DNA of 64,000 bases from NCBI RefSeq assembly GCF_006874425.1, contig NZ_VIJZ01000005.1:310001-374000 (forward strand), written 5' to 3'. The position numbers and the translations under genes are program-made. The notes under the pieces were generated by a model. That model made no database searches. It was not told the origin of the DNA and worked only from the letters and a program-made list of their open reading frames with translations. Source of the DNA: Paenibacillus ottowii. GTDB taxonomy: Bacteria > Bacillota > Bacilli > Paenibacillales > Paenibacillaceae. This document shows, in pieces, positions 10,781-19,432 of this stretch (positions are counted from its first letter, which is position 1; each line of letters starts with the position of its first letter).

Positions 10781-11986
10781 TCAATCTAGTTTAACTGGCC
10801 CATAATTCTCTAAAAGATACTGCCGTTCATCTCTGTAATTGTTCCAAAGGTGTTCTGCAAGGTCCTTATTTCCAATCCTCTCTGCTTCTTTTATCTCGAC
10901 CATATAGGCTCTAAGTTCCATGATAATCCTATTTTTGAATTCATATGTTACATCCAAACTAGGAAAACCTTTAGCTTTATCATCAAGAAAATGTTGATAC
11001 TCATGCCGCAGTGCACTAATTGAAGCATCCTCATATATATTCAATTGCCCAGGCTTTCCTGATCCTTTGGGTGCATACGCCATAATATCTCTATCTAGAA
11101 TTCTAACTTCTACCCCAGCTTCTTGCGTATTCTTAATAATGGTGCTCCACTCTTCTGGATGAGAAAGTCGTCCAGGACCATATATATCCCTAAATGGATC
11201 AGCATCATTCTTACCTAACATCGTATCAGATAATCGATTCGAAGTCCCTTTAACTTCAAGACTAGCCCCAGATTTCACCCCATATTTCATTGACGAGCCC
11301 AATCCAATCTTAGGCTTAATTACTGAACTGACTCCCCCAAATATTCCCGCTGTACCGATCATGTTAGCCCAATGTTCCTTTGACCATGCATTTGTAGGAA
11401 ACATTGCTTCTCTGATTGTTCCATGTACACCAAAAGTCCAAAAGTTTAAAAAATCATTCCCTGAATCAAACTGCTTGGATGCACGCTCTGCATATCCTTG
11501 ATACAAACCTTTCGGAATTCCAAACGTCCAATAGTCTAAAAATCCGCCTACAGAGTCATAGCGTTTTTCGTACCTGTCCTCCGCAGCAGACATAAAATCC
11601 CCACCAAGTTCTACCAAACTATCTGCTGATTTTTCCAAAGCATTTCTAGTATCTGGAGCAGGGGGAGCACATGAATTAGGTGGAGGTGGTAAGCAGCTTG
11701 AATCAATATTACCTGCTTCCAGCAAATCAGCTAACCTGAATTTATCCGCATGACGACGCAATTCTTTTGCAACAGAATCTGTCAGTGTAACAAAGCCATT
11801 CATATTCTTCTGAGATGTTTGGAAACTATAATAGAACTGCTCTTTGGTCACTCCATCCCAGAATCGTTCCATAGATGAAATTTGTTGTATTAAATTTCTG
11901 TTCATTTGGGTCACTTTTTGCTGTGCAAGTTCAAATTGCTTGGAGATAGTCATAAGCTGCTCAGGTGTTACTTTAATAGTTGTCAT
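10781..11986 (-). CDS. WXG100/LXG-type polymorphic toxin with HExxH metallopeptidase domain
   Basis: A 401-residue protein that looks like a secreted toxin. Residues 1-95 form a WXG100-like helical hairpin with the turn FWDGVTKEQF (Trp43, Gly45), the signal for export by the ESX/type VII system. A proline-rich linker follows (about 100-112), then two repeats around DYWTFGIPKGLYQGYAERA and NFWTFGVHGTIREAMF (about 150-195). The C-terminal domain contains His328-Glu329-x-x-His332 (RHEYQHFLDD) and a downstream ELRAY with Glu357 as possible third zinc ligand. It therefore resembles the zincin-like metallopeptidase toxin domains. The ATG at 11986 follows AGAGGT. The region is visibly AT-richer than its neighbours, which suggests acquisition by transfer. 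Confidence 0.8.
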   Translation of the reverse strand: MTTIKVTPEQLMTISKQFELAQQKVTQMNRNLIQQISSMERFWDGVTKEQFYYSFQTSQKNMNGFVTLTDSVAKELRRHADKFRLADLLEAGNIDSSCLPPPPNSCAPPAPDTRNALEKSADSLVELGGDFMSAAEDRYEKRYDSVGGFLDYWTFGIPKGLYQGYAERASKQFDSGNDFLNFWTFGVHGTIREAMFPTNAWSKEHWANMIGTAGIFGGVSSVIKPKIGLGSSMKYGVKSGASLEVKGTSNRLSDTMLGKNDADPFRDIYGPGRLSHPEEWSTIIKNTQEAGVEVRILDRDIMAYAPKGSGKPGQLNIYEDASISALRHEYQHFLDDKAKGFPSLDVTYEFKNRIIMELRAYMVEIKEAERIGNKDLAEHLWNNYRDERQYLLENYGPVKLD

Positions 11987-12200
11987 ATTATACCTCTGTT
12001 GAGAGTTCGTCATGACATAATAACACTCTTCAACTTTATGGAGAACCTTCTTAATTCCTAATTGTTATAAGAAATATTAACCTTACTGCCTATGTCTAAA
12101 GACTTAAAACTTAACTTTTTAATTGTTGAACCTGAAAATTTCGTGACCAGAGGCCTCACCAGTAGAAAAATCGCTAATAAAGACCATACATACGAAATTT

Positions 12201-12229
12201 TTGATAACGCCCCCATTTGGGTATATGAT
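12201..12229 (+). promoter_or_regulatory. Promoter of the PPK2 gene
   Basis: TTGATA (12201-12206), 17 bp, TATGAT (12224-12229), 43 bp before the proposed start codon. It lies inside an in-frame upstream extension of the reading frame, which argues against a start at 12092. Confidence 0.6.
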
Positions 12230-12271
12230 GTAGACAGAATCATTACTTCAATTGAAAAGGAGCGTGCCTTT

Positions 12272-13102
12272 ATGTCTGATTCACTAGGAATGTTGACACC
12301 GGGTAAAAAAGTTTCTTTGAAAGAATGGGACCCCAAGGATACGGAGAATATAAAAAATAAAGAAGAAATCCGACAGGAAACAGATCAATTGAAGGAACGC
12401 TTCGCGGAATTACAAAGTAAATTATTTACAGAGAAAAAACAAGCTGTTTTGTTTGTATTCCAGGGTATGGATTGCAGCGGAAAAGATGGCGTGATCAAGC
12501 AGGTGTTTTCCAACCTTAACCCTGCTGGGGTGACTGTACACAGCTTTAAGTCACCTACAACTGAGGAATTAAGCCATGATTTTCTATGGCGTGCGCATAG
12601 CGTAACTCCAGGACGAGGATATATCGCAGCATTCAATCGTTCTTACTACGAGGATGTGCTAATCACACGTGTTCACGGGCAGGTATCCGATAAGCAGGCC
12701 AAGCGGAATATAAAGCACATCAAGCATTTTGAACAGTTGCTGCTGGATAGTGGTGTAAAGGTGGTTAAAATCTTTTTACATATTTCAAAGCAATTCCAGC
12801 TGGAAAAGCTGATTGACCGGATTGAGAAGCCCCACAAAAACTGGAAGCTCGACCCGAGTGATTTGCAGGAACGGAAATTTTGGAAGCAATATACCCAATA
12901 CTATGAGGATGTGCTAGAGCTGAGCGCAACCAAGCAAGCTCCTTGGTATGTTGTTCCCTCAGACAATCGTTGGTACAGAGATTATACTGTACTGCGAATT
13001 GCCGTTCAAACGCTAGAGGAAATGAAACTGTCTGACCCTGATCCAAGACCTGAACTCAAAGCCCTTTTACCTGAATTATACAAAGAACGAGATAAAAAAT
13101 AG
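12272..13102 (+). CDS. Polyphosphate kinase 2 family protein
   Basis: Transfers phosphate between polyphosphate and nucleotides. The 276-residue protein has the PPK2 Walker A motif QGMDCSGKDGVIK near residue 71, the conserved RAHSVTPGRGYIAAFNRSYYEDVL lid and Walker B region (about 115-140), and the C-terminal YYVVP-like ending APWYVVPSDNRWYRD. The length fits a single-domain PPK2. Nucleoside mono- versus diphosphate preference cannot be told reliably from sequence. ATG 12272 follows AAAGGAG and gives the usual N-terminus; 60 more codons are open upstream but contain a promoter. It is monocistronic, with a terminator after it. Confidence 0.9.
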   Translation: MSDSLGMLTPGKKVSLKEWDPKDTENIKNKEEIRQETDQLKERFAELQSKLFTEKKQAVLFVFQGMDCSGKDGVIKQVFSNLNPAGVTVHSFKSPTTEELSHDFLWRAHSVTPGRGYIAAFNRSYYEDVLITRVHGQVSDKQAKRNIKHIKHFEQLLLDSGVKVVKIFLHISKQFQLEKLIDRIEKPHKNWKLDPSDLQERKFWKQYTQYYEDVLELSATKQAPWYVVPSDNRWYRDYTVLRIAVQTLEEMKLSDPDPRPELKALLPELYKERDKK

Positions 13103-13120
13103 TTAAATAGGCACAGCACT

Positions 13121-13183
13121 AAGCTTCCAAACTTCCTATTGCCAGCTGACAACGCGCTGATTGAGGGTTTGGAAGCTTTTATT
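13121..13183 (+). terminator. Terminator after PPK2 gene
   Basis: AAGCTTCCAAAC at 13121-13132 pairs with GTTTGGAAGCTT at 13167-13178, followed by TTTATT. The loop is long (about 34 nt) but may fold further. Confidence 0.6.
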
Positions 13184-13208
13184 GTGTGCTTACATGCCAC
13201 TTCGAAAT

Positions 13209-13574
13209 TTATAAGGTATAACTTACATTGTACCCGATGGCCGCAGCTATAACTCCTACTATTACAGAAGAAAGTAAATACATAACCATACGTCGGTATT
13301 TTTTATGTTCCATCAGTTGAATAGATTCATAGCCAAATGTGGAAAAGGTGGTGTAGCCGCCACAAAAACCCGTTCCTAGCAGCATCCAGAGTGCAGGAGA
13401 CAGATGATGTTGTGTAAACTCACCATACAGCCAGCCGAGCAACAATGAACCGCTAATATTAATAATCCAGGTCCCCCACGGAAATACAGTACCCAACCTT
13501 TTTCCAGCCCACATGCCAAGCCCGTATCTCGCTATTGTACCTACCATTCCGCCCGCTGCCGCCCACCAGATCAT
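13209..13574 (-). CDS. crcB: Fluoride ion exporter CrcB/Fluc, second subunit
   Basis: A 121-residue membrane protein with four predicted helices of the Fluc family, which forms dual-topology channels that expel fluoride. The signature GTGFCGGYTTFSTFGYE (about residues 70-86) and the N-terminal GGMVGTIARYGLG are both present. The start ATG at 13574 overlaps the stop of the preceding crcB by four bases (ATGA) and has AAGGAG eight bases upstream; a longer frame to 13634 is not needed. Tandem crcB genes usually encode two oppositely oriented subunits of a heterodimer. The copy is complete. Confidence 0.92.
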   Translation of the reverse strand: MIWWAAAGGMVGTIARYGLGMWAGKRLGTVFPWGTWIINISGSLLLGWLYGEFTQHHLSPALWMLLGTGFCGGYTTFSTFGYESIQLMEHKKYRRMVMYLLSSVIVGVIAAAIGYNVSYTL

Positions 13575-13972
13575 AAGCGTTTCTCCTTGGGGGCAGTCTG
13601 CGTCATCTGTGTGCCTAAACGGATACCTGCCCACGTGAAAAACAAACCCACGCCTACGCTCAGCAGCAGGTACAACACTGCCGTCAACATACGATCATGA
13701 ACCGTGAGGCGTACAGCATCCACCGCAAAGGTGGAAAAGGTGGTAAATCCTCCTGTAAAGCCTGTTCCGATGGCAAGTCGCCAGCGTGGGTTGATCCGCC
13801 ATGATCGCAAGGTTACCGTAAAGAACCAGCCGAGAAACAGGCAGCCGAGCCAATTTATTAGCAACACACCAAGCGGAAAATCTGCCCCAGCCGCAGGCAA
13901 TAGTACTTGCAGGCTATAGCGAGCAGAGGTTCCGATCGCTCCACCTGCGGCGACGAATAGTACGTCTTTCAT
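13571..13972 (-). CDS. crcB: Fluoride ion exporter CrcB/Fluc, first subunit
   Basis: A 133-residue Fluc protein with four predicted membrane helices. It has GGAIGTSARYSLQ near the N-terminus and the phenylalanine-box signature GTGFTGGFTTFSTFAVD (about residues 72-88). Its charged loops differ from those of the second copy, as expected for a partner inserted with opposite topology. It lies 39 bp after rarA on the same strand and may be read from the rarA transcript. I found no fluoride riboswitch in the short spacer. The ATG follows GAAGGGAA. It is translationally coupled to the next crcB. Confidence 0.92.
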   Translation of the reverse strand: MKDVLFVAAGGAIGTSARYSLQVLLPAAGADFPLGVLLINWLGCLFLGWFFTVTLRSWRINPRWRLAIGTGFTGGFTTFSTFAVDAVRLTVHDRMLTAVLYLLLSVGVGLFFTWAGIRLGTQMTQTAPKEKRL

Positions 13973-14011
13973 TTTTTTATTCCCTTCTTCGCTATATTAA
14001 AGTCACTGATA

Positions 14012-15322
14012 TTAAGACTGTGAATCCCGCCAACGCTGGTTTTGCCTGATTTTAGACTCATTTCCCTGCTCAGTGGCCTGGTAAAAGGTCTGATCTGCTA
14101 TCGAATCGGGCAAATATTGCTGCCTTACATAGTGATTCGGAAAATTATGCGGATATTGATAGCCAACATGGCCGAGTTTTTCCGAGCCTTTGTAGTGTGC
14201 ATCACGCAGATGCAGCGGCACCTCGGCCGATTTCATATCGTCCATGGCCGACATGGCCCGTGAAATCGCCGTGTATACGGCATTCGACTTGGGACTTTCC
14301 ACAGCGAACAAAATGGCTTGTGCAATGTTCAGTTTGGCCTCGGGCCAGCCGTTATTGCGGTAGGCTTCAAGCGCGCTCACTGCTTGGACCATCGCCTGCG
14401 GATTCGCCAGGCCAATGTCCTCACTGCTGGCTGCGATGAGGCGTCGAATAAAGGTCATCGGGTCCATGCCGAGCTTTTCTACGGCATACAGGAACCAGAA
14501 CAACGCTGCGTCACTGGAACCGCGAATGCTTTTGTGAAAGGCGGACAGTACGTCATACTGTGTAGACTCGTCTGCCTTGACGATCGGGCGGCGGATGGAT
14601 TCCTCTGCCACTTCCAGCGTCACATGAACTGTGCCGTCTGCCAGTGGAGGTGTCGTGAGCGCCGCCAGTTCCAGCGCGTTCAAAGCACGGCGGATATCAC
14701 CGTTCGCCATCGACGCGATGTGATCCAGCGCAGCTTCGTCTACCCGAAGCTGCATATAACCGAGGCCCTTGTCCGCATCGCTCAGGGCACGGCGCATAGC
14801 AGCCAGCGAATGCTCCTGGGTTAGCGCTTCAAGCTGAAATAACGTAGAACGACTCATTAAAGCGCCGTTGACGTAGTGAAAGGGGTTTTCCGTCGTGGCG
14901 CCAATAAACACGATTGTTCCCTTTTCCACCGCAGGCAGCAATGCATCCTGGCGCGAACTGTTGAAACGATGTACCTCGTCAAGAAACAGAATGGTCTTTT
15001 TGCCATACATCGATTTATTCGTCTGTGCAAGGTCAATCACTTCCCTTACATCCTTTACAGAGGCTTCTACTGCATTTAGGCGGACGAAATCGCCTTGTGT
15101 GTGTTGAGAAATGATATGTGCCAGTGTCGTTTTGCCGCACCCGGGTGGTCCGTATAGCAATATAGAAGAGACCTGATCTGCCTCTATAGCTCTTCGCAGC
15201 AGCTTGCCTGGACCTACAACATGCTCTTGTCCAATATATTCATCCAGCGAAGTCGGACGCAGACGATCTGCAAGCAATCGATTGTTGGGCGTTGACTCCT
15301 GGGAATATGAAAATAAGTCCAT
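14012..15322 (-). CDS. rarA: Replication-associated recombination protein A (RarA/MgsA)
   Basis: A clamp-loader-like AAA+ ATPase that acts at stalled replication forks with SSB and RecA. The 436-residue protein has Walker A GPPGCGKTT at residues 58-66, Walker B LFLDEVHRF (about 108-116), sensor 1 IGATTENP, and the C-terminal tetramerisation domain with AVYTAISRAM and the ending GYQYPHNF. ATG 15322 is preferred, since the GTG at 15331 touches the ribosome site AAGGAA. In B. subtilis rarA (yrvN) sits beside cymR; here it is separated from cymR by the accessory genes of 9.7-14 kb. Cytoplasmic. Identity is secure. Confidence 0.96.
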   Translation of the reverse strand: MDLFSYSQESTPNNRLLADRLRPTSLDEYIGQEHVVGPGKLLRRAIEADQVSSILLYGPPGCGKTTLAHIISQHTQGDFVRLNAVEASVKDVREVIDLAQTNKSMYGKKTILFLDEVHRFNSSRQDALLPAVEKGTIVFIGATTENPFHYVNGALMSRSTLFQLEALTQEHSLAAMRRALSDADKGLGYMQLRVDEAALDHIASMANGDIRRALNALELAALTTPPLADGTVHVTLEVAEESIRRPIVKADESTQYDVLSAFHKSIRGSSDAALFWFLYAVEKLGMDPMTFIRRLIAASSEDIGLANPQAMVQAVSALEAYRNNGWPEAKLNIAQAILFAVESPKSNAVYTAISRAMSAMDDMKSAEVPLHLRDAHYKGSEKLGHVGYQYPHNFPNHYVRQQYLPDSIADQTFYQATEQGNESKIRQNQRWRDSQS

Positions 15323-15520
15323 TCCATTCACTTCCTTATCATTTATGAACGAACACGTTCTTTTTCATTAAAAACCTATCCGTCCATACCGTTAAAAGTA
15401 TCAAAATTCAAGTCATCTACTACAGTAAAATGATCATAAACCGCTTCTTATTCTACCATATCGGTTAACAGGTTGCAGATAGCCTGGTCACGGTATAACT
15501 GTTGCCTTACATGTGATTCA

Positions 15521-15575
15521 TCCTAAAAAAGAAAGAACAGCCTGGGACGAAAAGTGAATTTCGTGGCTGTTCTTT
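15521..15575 (-). terminator. Terminator of helD
   Basis: AAAGAACAGCC (15532-15542) and GGCTGTTCTTT (15565-15575) form a perfect 11-bp stem. On the minus strand it is followed by CTTTTTTAGG. It lies 27 bp after the helD stop codon. Confidence 0.85.
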
Positions 15576-15601
15576 GGTTGGCATGACATACAGCGTTTTA
15601 T

Positions 15602-17743
15602 TTACTCCGTTTGCGCCTGTACGTAACTTGGAAGTGGACCATCATGCAAGAGCCACAGCTCATGCAGCGCACGCGTACATCCTACATACAACAGCTTGGC
15701 ATCCCATGTCCGTTCTCCATAATGACCCTGGTCGGCATCGGCTACAATAACTGCATCGAACTCCAGACCTTTGGACAAGTATACAGGCAGTACAGATAAG
15801 CCGCCTTCATATTGCTTTTTACCACCGTCAATCAAATGGACATCCAACCCCGCACTTGTGAAAATCTCATGCAGCTCCGCAGCTTCTTTTAAGGTACGTG
15901 TCAGCACAGAAACCGTACGATACTCCTTGGAGGAAAGCTCTTTTAGAGCGGTAAGCAAGCTCTGCTCACGTACGGACGAGTCGTAAGACACAGTACGCAC
16001 CGGATCACCACTACGAAATACCGGAACTGCTGTAATACCGCCACGCACTCCCTGCTCCAAAATCGTATTTGCAAATTCTATAATTTCCAAAGTTGATCTA
16101 TAACTCCGTGTAAGTGCAAAATACCCCGTTTGTTCAGACGCAAAAAGAGAACTCATTTCCTCCCATGCATGTACACCACGATATTCATGAATTCCCTGCG
16201 ATAGATCACCCAATATGGTAAAGGAATGCCCTTTTACAAACAAATCCAGCAAGGCGATATGGAATGGTGAGAAATCCTGCGCTTCATCAATGACCACATG
16301 GTCAAAACGCTGTGATGGATCTACCTCATGAACCAGCACGTGAAGATATACCAATGCAGTCAGATCCTCTTCACGGATGATCTGATTTCGTAAGTCCGAT
16401 TGTGTAGCCTTAAAAATAGTCCCCGGCAGAGAAGCTTTCATCTCCGCAGCAGTATCCGCGGGTAACCCTTTAGCTGCCTGAAAAAGCTGCTTGTAAAGCG
16501 TCAACGCGTCGTATTGAGGCCATTTTTTAGCATACGCCTTTTCACGAGTTCCTGCTTTTTTCTTCCGATCCTTGAGCGCAGCCGCCGAAGGTGACTTTTT
16601 CAATTCCATTTCGATCCAGCGATGGACTCTTGCCAGCACACGCTCCTTCCGTTTTGCGAGCGGATAGGGCTTATATTCCTCATTGAACCAATTCAAAATC
16701 TCAGCTCGTGGCAGCACCGCCCCATCCCAAGGTGAAAAGTCGCCTTCAGGCACCGAGATAGGCTCTAGCCGTTCTACGAAAGCTTGCAGCAGCTTCATAA
16801 AGTGAATCGAACCCTTAAATCGACCCGGTGCCTCATCCATGGATTCCGTTCTCAAGTCGCCACTCTCAAACCAATAAGCTAACGTTTCGGCAGGGTCTGC
16901 CAGCGTTAAATCCAGCCCCAACAAACCCAGCGCCCAGTCTGCAAATGTACTTTGCTGAATATTTCCGACCCCCAGCTCTGGAAGCACATCTGAAATATAA
17001 TCGAGAAACATATGGTTGGGTGCAAAAATAACCATTTTGTCTGCTGAAACCTGCTCCTTGTATTGATACAGCAAAAATGCGAGTCGATGCAGCGCTACTG
17101 TCGTCTTGCCACTCCCCGCTACCCCCTGAATAACAAGGGCAGTATTTTTAGCCGCGCGGATGATCTGATCCTGCTCCGCCTGAATGGTAGATACGATATC
17201 CCGTAAACGGTTGTCCTTGTTTTCTCCCAAACGATAAACGAGAAACTCATCGGAAACGGCTGGCTCGTCGCTTTCACGGTTGTATGTATCCGCTACCCGT
17301 TCCAGAATTCTTTTACGGATGACCACGTTGCGCTTCAGATACACCAAGCCCTCAATCGTTCCCTCAGGGGCTTCATACGAAGCGGTTTCTTCTCCGCCAG
17401 TAAAGGAGTAAAACAAGCTGGCAATCGGTGCACGCCAATCAATCACAAGTGGGTACGCTGATGTTTCTTCCCGCTCTACCCCGACTTTACCGATATAAAG
17501 CTGTTTGCGCTGCCCTCTACCGCGTTCGTCAAAATCCATACGTCCAAAATAAGGCTCCTGCGAGCTTTTGGCCAAAGCCTGGCGTTTTTCCTCCCGTGCG
17601 GATTCCAGTACTTGCTCCGTAAAATCATGCCCAGTGTACACTGGCGTATTGCGAAGCCGTTCCAATCTCCGATCAATTTCCTCCATAGCAAGCGACAGCC
17701 TGTGCTGTTCTTCTTGATAGGCACTTTGAAACTCATTCTCCAT
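15602..17743 (-). CDS. helD: HelD-type RNA polymerase recycling helicase
   Basis: A 713-residue superfamily 1 (UvrD-like) ATPase. HelD proteins bind stalled or post-termination RNA polymerase and pry it off nucleic acid. The N-terminal region (1-65) is a charged antiparallel coiled coil, the arm that enters the secondary channel. Walker A GVAGSGKTT is at 207-215, Walker B DEAQD at 486-490, followed by GDLSQGIHEYRG and the motif SYRSTLEI. The C-terminal helicase motif GLEFDAVIVADADQG lies near 664. Length matches the Bacillus class. The ATG follows TTAGGAGG. It stands alone, with terminators on both sides. Confidence 0.9.
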   Translation of the reverse strand: MENEFQSAYQEEQHRLSLAMEEIDRRLERLRNTPVYTGHDFTEQVLESAREEKRQALAKSSQEPYFGRMDFDERGRGQRKQLYIGKVGVEREETSAYPLVIDWRAPIASLFYSFTGGEETASYEAPEGTIEGLVYLKRNVVIRKRILERVADTYNRESDEPAVSDEFLVYRLGENKDNRLRDIVSTIQAEQDQIIRAAKNTALVIQGVAGSGKTTVALHRLAFLLYQYKEQVSADKMVIFAPNHMFLDYISDVLPELGVGNIQQSTFADWALGLLGLDLTLADPAETLAYWFESGDLRTESMDEAPGRFKGSIHFMKLLQAFVERLEPISVPEGDFSPWDGAVLPRAEILNWFNEEYKPYPLAKRKERVLARVHRWIEMELKKSPSAAALKDRKKKAGTREKAYAKKWPQYDALTLYKQLFQAAKGLPADTAAEMKASLPGTIFKATQSDLRNQIIREEDLTALVYLHVLVHEVDPSQRFDHVVIDEAQDFSPFHIALLDLFVKGHSFTILGDLSQGIHEYRGVHAWEEMSSLFASEQTGYFALTRSYRSTLEIIEFANTILEQGVRGGITAVPVFRSGDPVRTVSYDSSVREQSLLTALKELSSKEYRTVSVLTRTLKEAAELHEIFTSAGLDVHLIDGGKKQYEGGLSVLPVYLSKGLEFDAVIVADADQGHYGERTWDAKLLYVGCTRALHELWLLHDGPLPSYVQAQTE

Positions 17744-17920
17744 TTCAGTTACCTCCTAAGAATATCAAGTCTCGATTTCTGCATCTTATTCACTTGCTCC
17801 GACACAAAAAAAGGAAAGTAAGCGTAACACATTTAGCCATAAAAATCCAATCTTATTTTCTTTATACGCCTGTTTTCTTATATGAAAGACCTCTAACTAA
17901 AACACAAACGAATAGTTTAC

Positions 17921-17979
17921 ATAAAAAAGTCCCCCTTACAGCAGCAGGTTTTACAAAAAACCTTTCTGGTGTAAAGGGA
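17921..17979 (-). terminator. Terminator of the citrate lyase operon
   Basis: On the minus strand CCCTTTACA (17978-17970) pairs with TGTAAGGGGG (17940-17931), with an inner AGGTTTT/AAAACCT stem, and is followed by ACTTTTTTATG. It begins about six bases after the citG stop codon. The rest of 17744-17984 holds only the upstream region of helD. Confidence 0.88.
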
Positions 17980-17984
17980 ACCTT

Positions 17985-18872
17985 TCACTTTGGGGAAGAC
18001 AGCCCTTTTAAACTCTCCAACATGATTGTGACTGCCAGTAAATCAGCGGAGCCACCAGGACTAACATTTTGCTGCACAAAATCATCGTTCATCTGATGAA
18101 TCATGGCGACACCTCTTTCAGACAAGATACCGCCCGCCTCTAGCACCTGCTTGGCATATTGCTGGACATAGGCTAGCATCTCCCGGTCGTGTCTGCCAAC
18201 AATATTCGTATCTTCGTTGACAACCATCAGTTGTAAGAGTGTTTGAACACAGATATCATTCACGTGGTAACATTGTGATGAATTCAACTTACGATAGATG
18301 GGCAGAGCATACGCTCGCACGGTAGGAAAGCCTGCTTCCACCTCGCCACGTATGCCCATCATCCCCCACTCCTTATACAACCGTTCGCCGACCGTTAAGC
18401 CTGTTGATTTTTTTAGGGATGCAAGCTCTCTCGCACATAAACCTTTGGTCATCTGAGCAATGGTCTTACAAATGACTTGTTCATCCAGCCTGCTAACAAT
18501 TGCTCGTGTCGTACAACAATACGCGGCGGCGGCACAAATAATACCTAGCGAAAAAATAAGACCTTTATGTGTGTTTACCCCACCAGTTGCGGCAAACATA
18601 GCCCGTTCCGCTTCCTGTCCCAAAGGGCGCAGGTTCTCAAATAGTATACGGAGATCCTGTCCATGAAAGGAATCTCCCGCCTTTGCACATCTTTCAAAAT
18701 AGCCGGAAAGTGAGGCCGCACTAGACATAAACGTAAAGAAGTCCATATCCTTGTGGGCACCACGATCCAATCGGTCTACCAGTCCCGGTTTTGGGCTGGC
18801 AGAGACTTCTGTTAGCAGCGCAAGGACAGCCTGTTGAGCAAGGCTTTCACTTAATAGGCTTGTTGGCATCAT
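17985..18872 (-). CDS. citG: Triphosphoribosyl-dephospho-CoA synthase CitG
   Basis: Makes 2'-(5''-triphosphoribosyl)-3'-dephospho-CoA from ATP and dephospho-CoA, the precursor of the citrate lyase prosthetic group. The 295-residue protein has the family pattern ASPKPGLVDRLDRGAHKDMDFFTFM (about residues 23-47) and the GVNTHKGLIFSLG motif (about 98-110). The start chosen is ATG 18872 with GAGGAG upstream; the open frame runs further up into citX but that part is unrelated. It is a separate gene, not fused to CitX as in some lactic acid bacteria. It is last in the operon, directly before a strong terminator. Confidence 0.94.
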   Translation of the reverse strand: MMPTSLLSESLAQQAVLALLTEVSASPKPGLVDRLDRGAHKDMDFFTFMSSAASLSGYFERCAKAGDSFHGQDLRILFENLRPLGQEAERAMFAATGGVNTHKGLIFSLGIICAAAAYCCTTRAIVSRLDEQVICKTIAQMTKGLCARELASLKKSTGLTVGERLYKEWGMMGIRGEVEAGFPTVRAYALPIYRKLNSSQCYHVNDICVQTLLQLMVVNEDTNIVGRHDREMLAYVQQYAKQVLEAGGILSERGVAMIHQMNDDFVQQNVSPGGSADLLAVTIMLESLKGLSSPK

Positions 18873-18888
18873 AGTTGCTCCTCGCCGT

Positions 18889-19431
18889 TCATACTCGTTT
18901 GACCACTTGACGGTTTCGCATATAACTGTCCACCAGTGCTTTGATAGCTTCCAGTAATTTGGGAAGTTCGTGCGCTCTACTCCGTCCACATATATGCGCA
19001 GCTTGCCCGCACATGAGGCATTTTCGCTTGTCCAGGCCAAGCTCATCTCTGGAGATTGCCCTTCCATTGGGTCCAATCACATCCAGATCCAGTAATCTTC
19101 CTAGTGGATGTTCATTTTCAATCGCAATGGCCCACTTTTTCAATATTTGTGTGTCTGCCTGAACGGCAATATATGCTTCTGGACCTGTCGGCAGATGATA
19201 CGCTTCACGGTGCAGCGGTGTCATTTGGTTCACTGCCAGTTGACACATCAAGATACGGTAGCCTTCATGAAAAACGTATTTACTAGTTGGAGAGGACTTC
19301 TGTGGTCCTGGGATATTGATCGTCATGCTGAGCAAAGGTACCGCGTACCTGCTGATCAGCTGTCTTTGTCTGTTTGCCCGGTTTTCGCGTGCCTGTAGCA
19401 TTTCCTCAAGGGTAACCTCATACGAATACAT
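18889..19431 (-). CDS. citX: Holo-citrate lyase synthase CitX
   Basis: Transfers the phosphoribosyl-dephospho-CoA group made by CitG onto a serine of the acyl carrier subunit CitD. The 180-residue protein shows the conserved ENRANRQRQLI near residue 14, the GP..K/Y region, and the signature LGLDKRKCLMCGQAAHICGRSRAH (about 130-153) with its clustered cysteines. The start ATG 19431 lies one base after the citC stop codon and uses AAGGATG inside the end of citC, so it is translationally coupled. Cytoplasmic. The order citC-citX-citG supports the assignment. Confidence 0.93.
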   Translation of the reverse strand: MYSYEVTLEEMLQARENRANRQRQLISRYAVPLLSMTINIPGPQKSSPTSKYVFHEGYRILMCQLAVNQMTPLHREAYHLPTGPEAYIAVQADTQILKKWAIAIENEHPLGRLLDLDVIGPNGRAISRDELGLDKRKCLMCGQAAHICGRSRAHELPKLLEAIKALVDSYMRNRQVVKRV

Positions 19432-19432
19432 G

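Noticed and set aside
12092-12271. 60-codon N-terminal extension of the PPK2 protein
   Set aside because: The extension contains a TTGATA-17-TATGAT promoter and is not typical of the family. ATG 12272 has a ribosome site.
13973-14011. Possible fluoride riboswitch before the crcB pair
   Set aside because: The spacer to rarA is only 39 bp and lacks the conserved riboswitch core.
17794-18096. 100-codon plus-strand frame crossing the citG terminator
   Set aside because: It runs through the hairpin and into the antisense strand of citG, with no domain or ribosome site.
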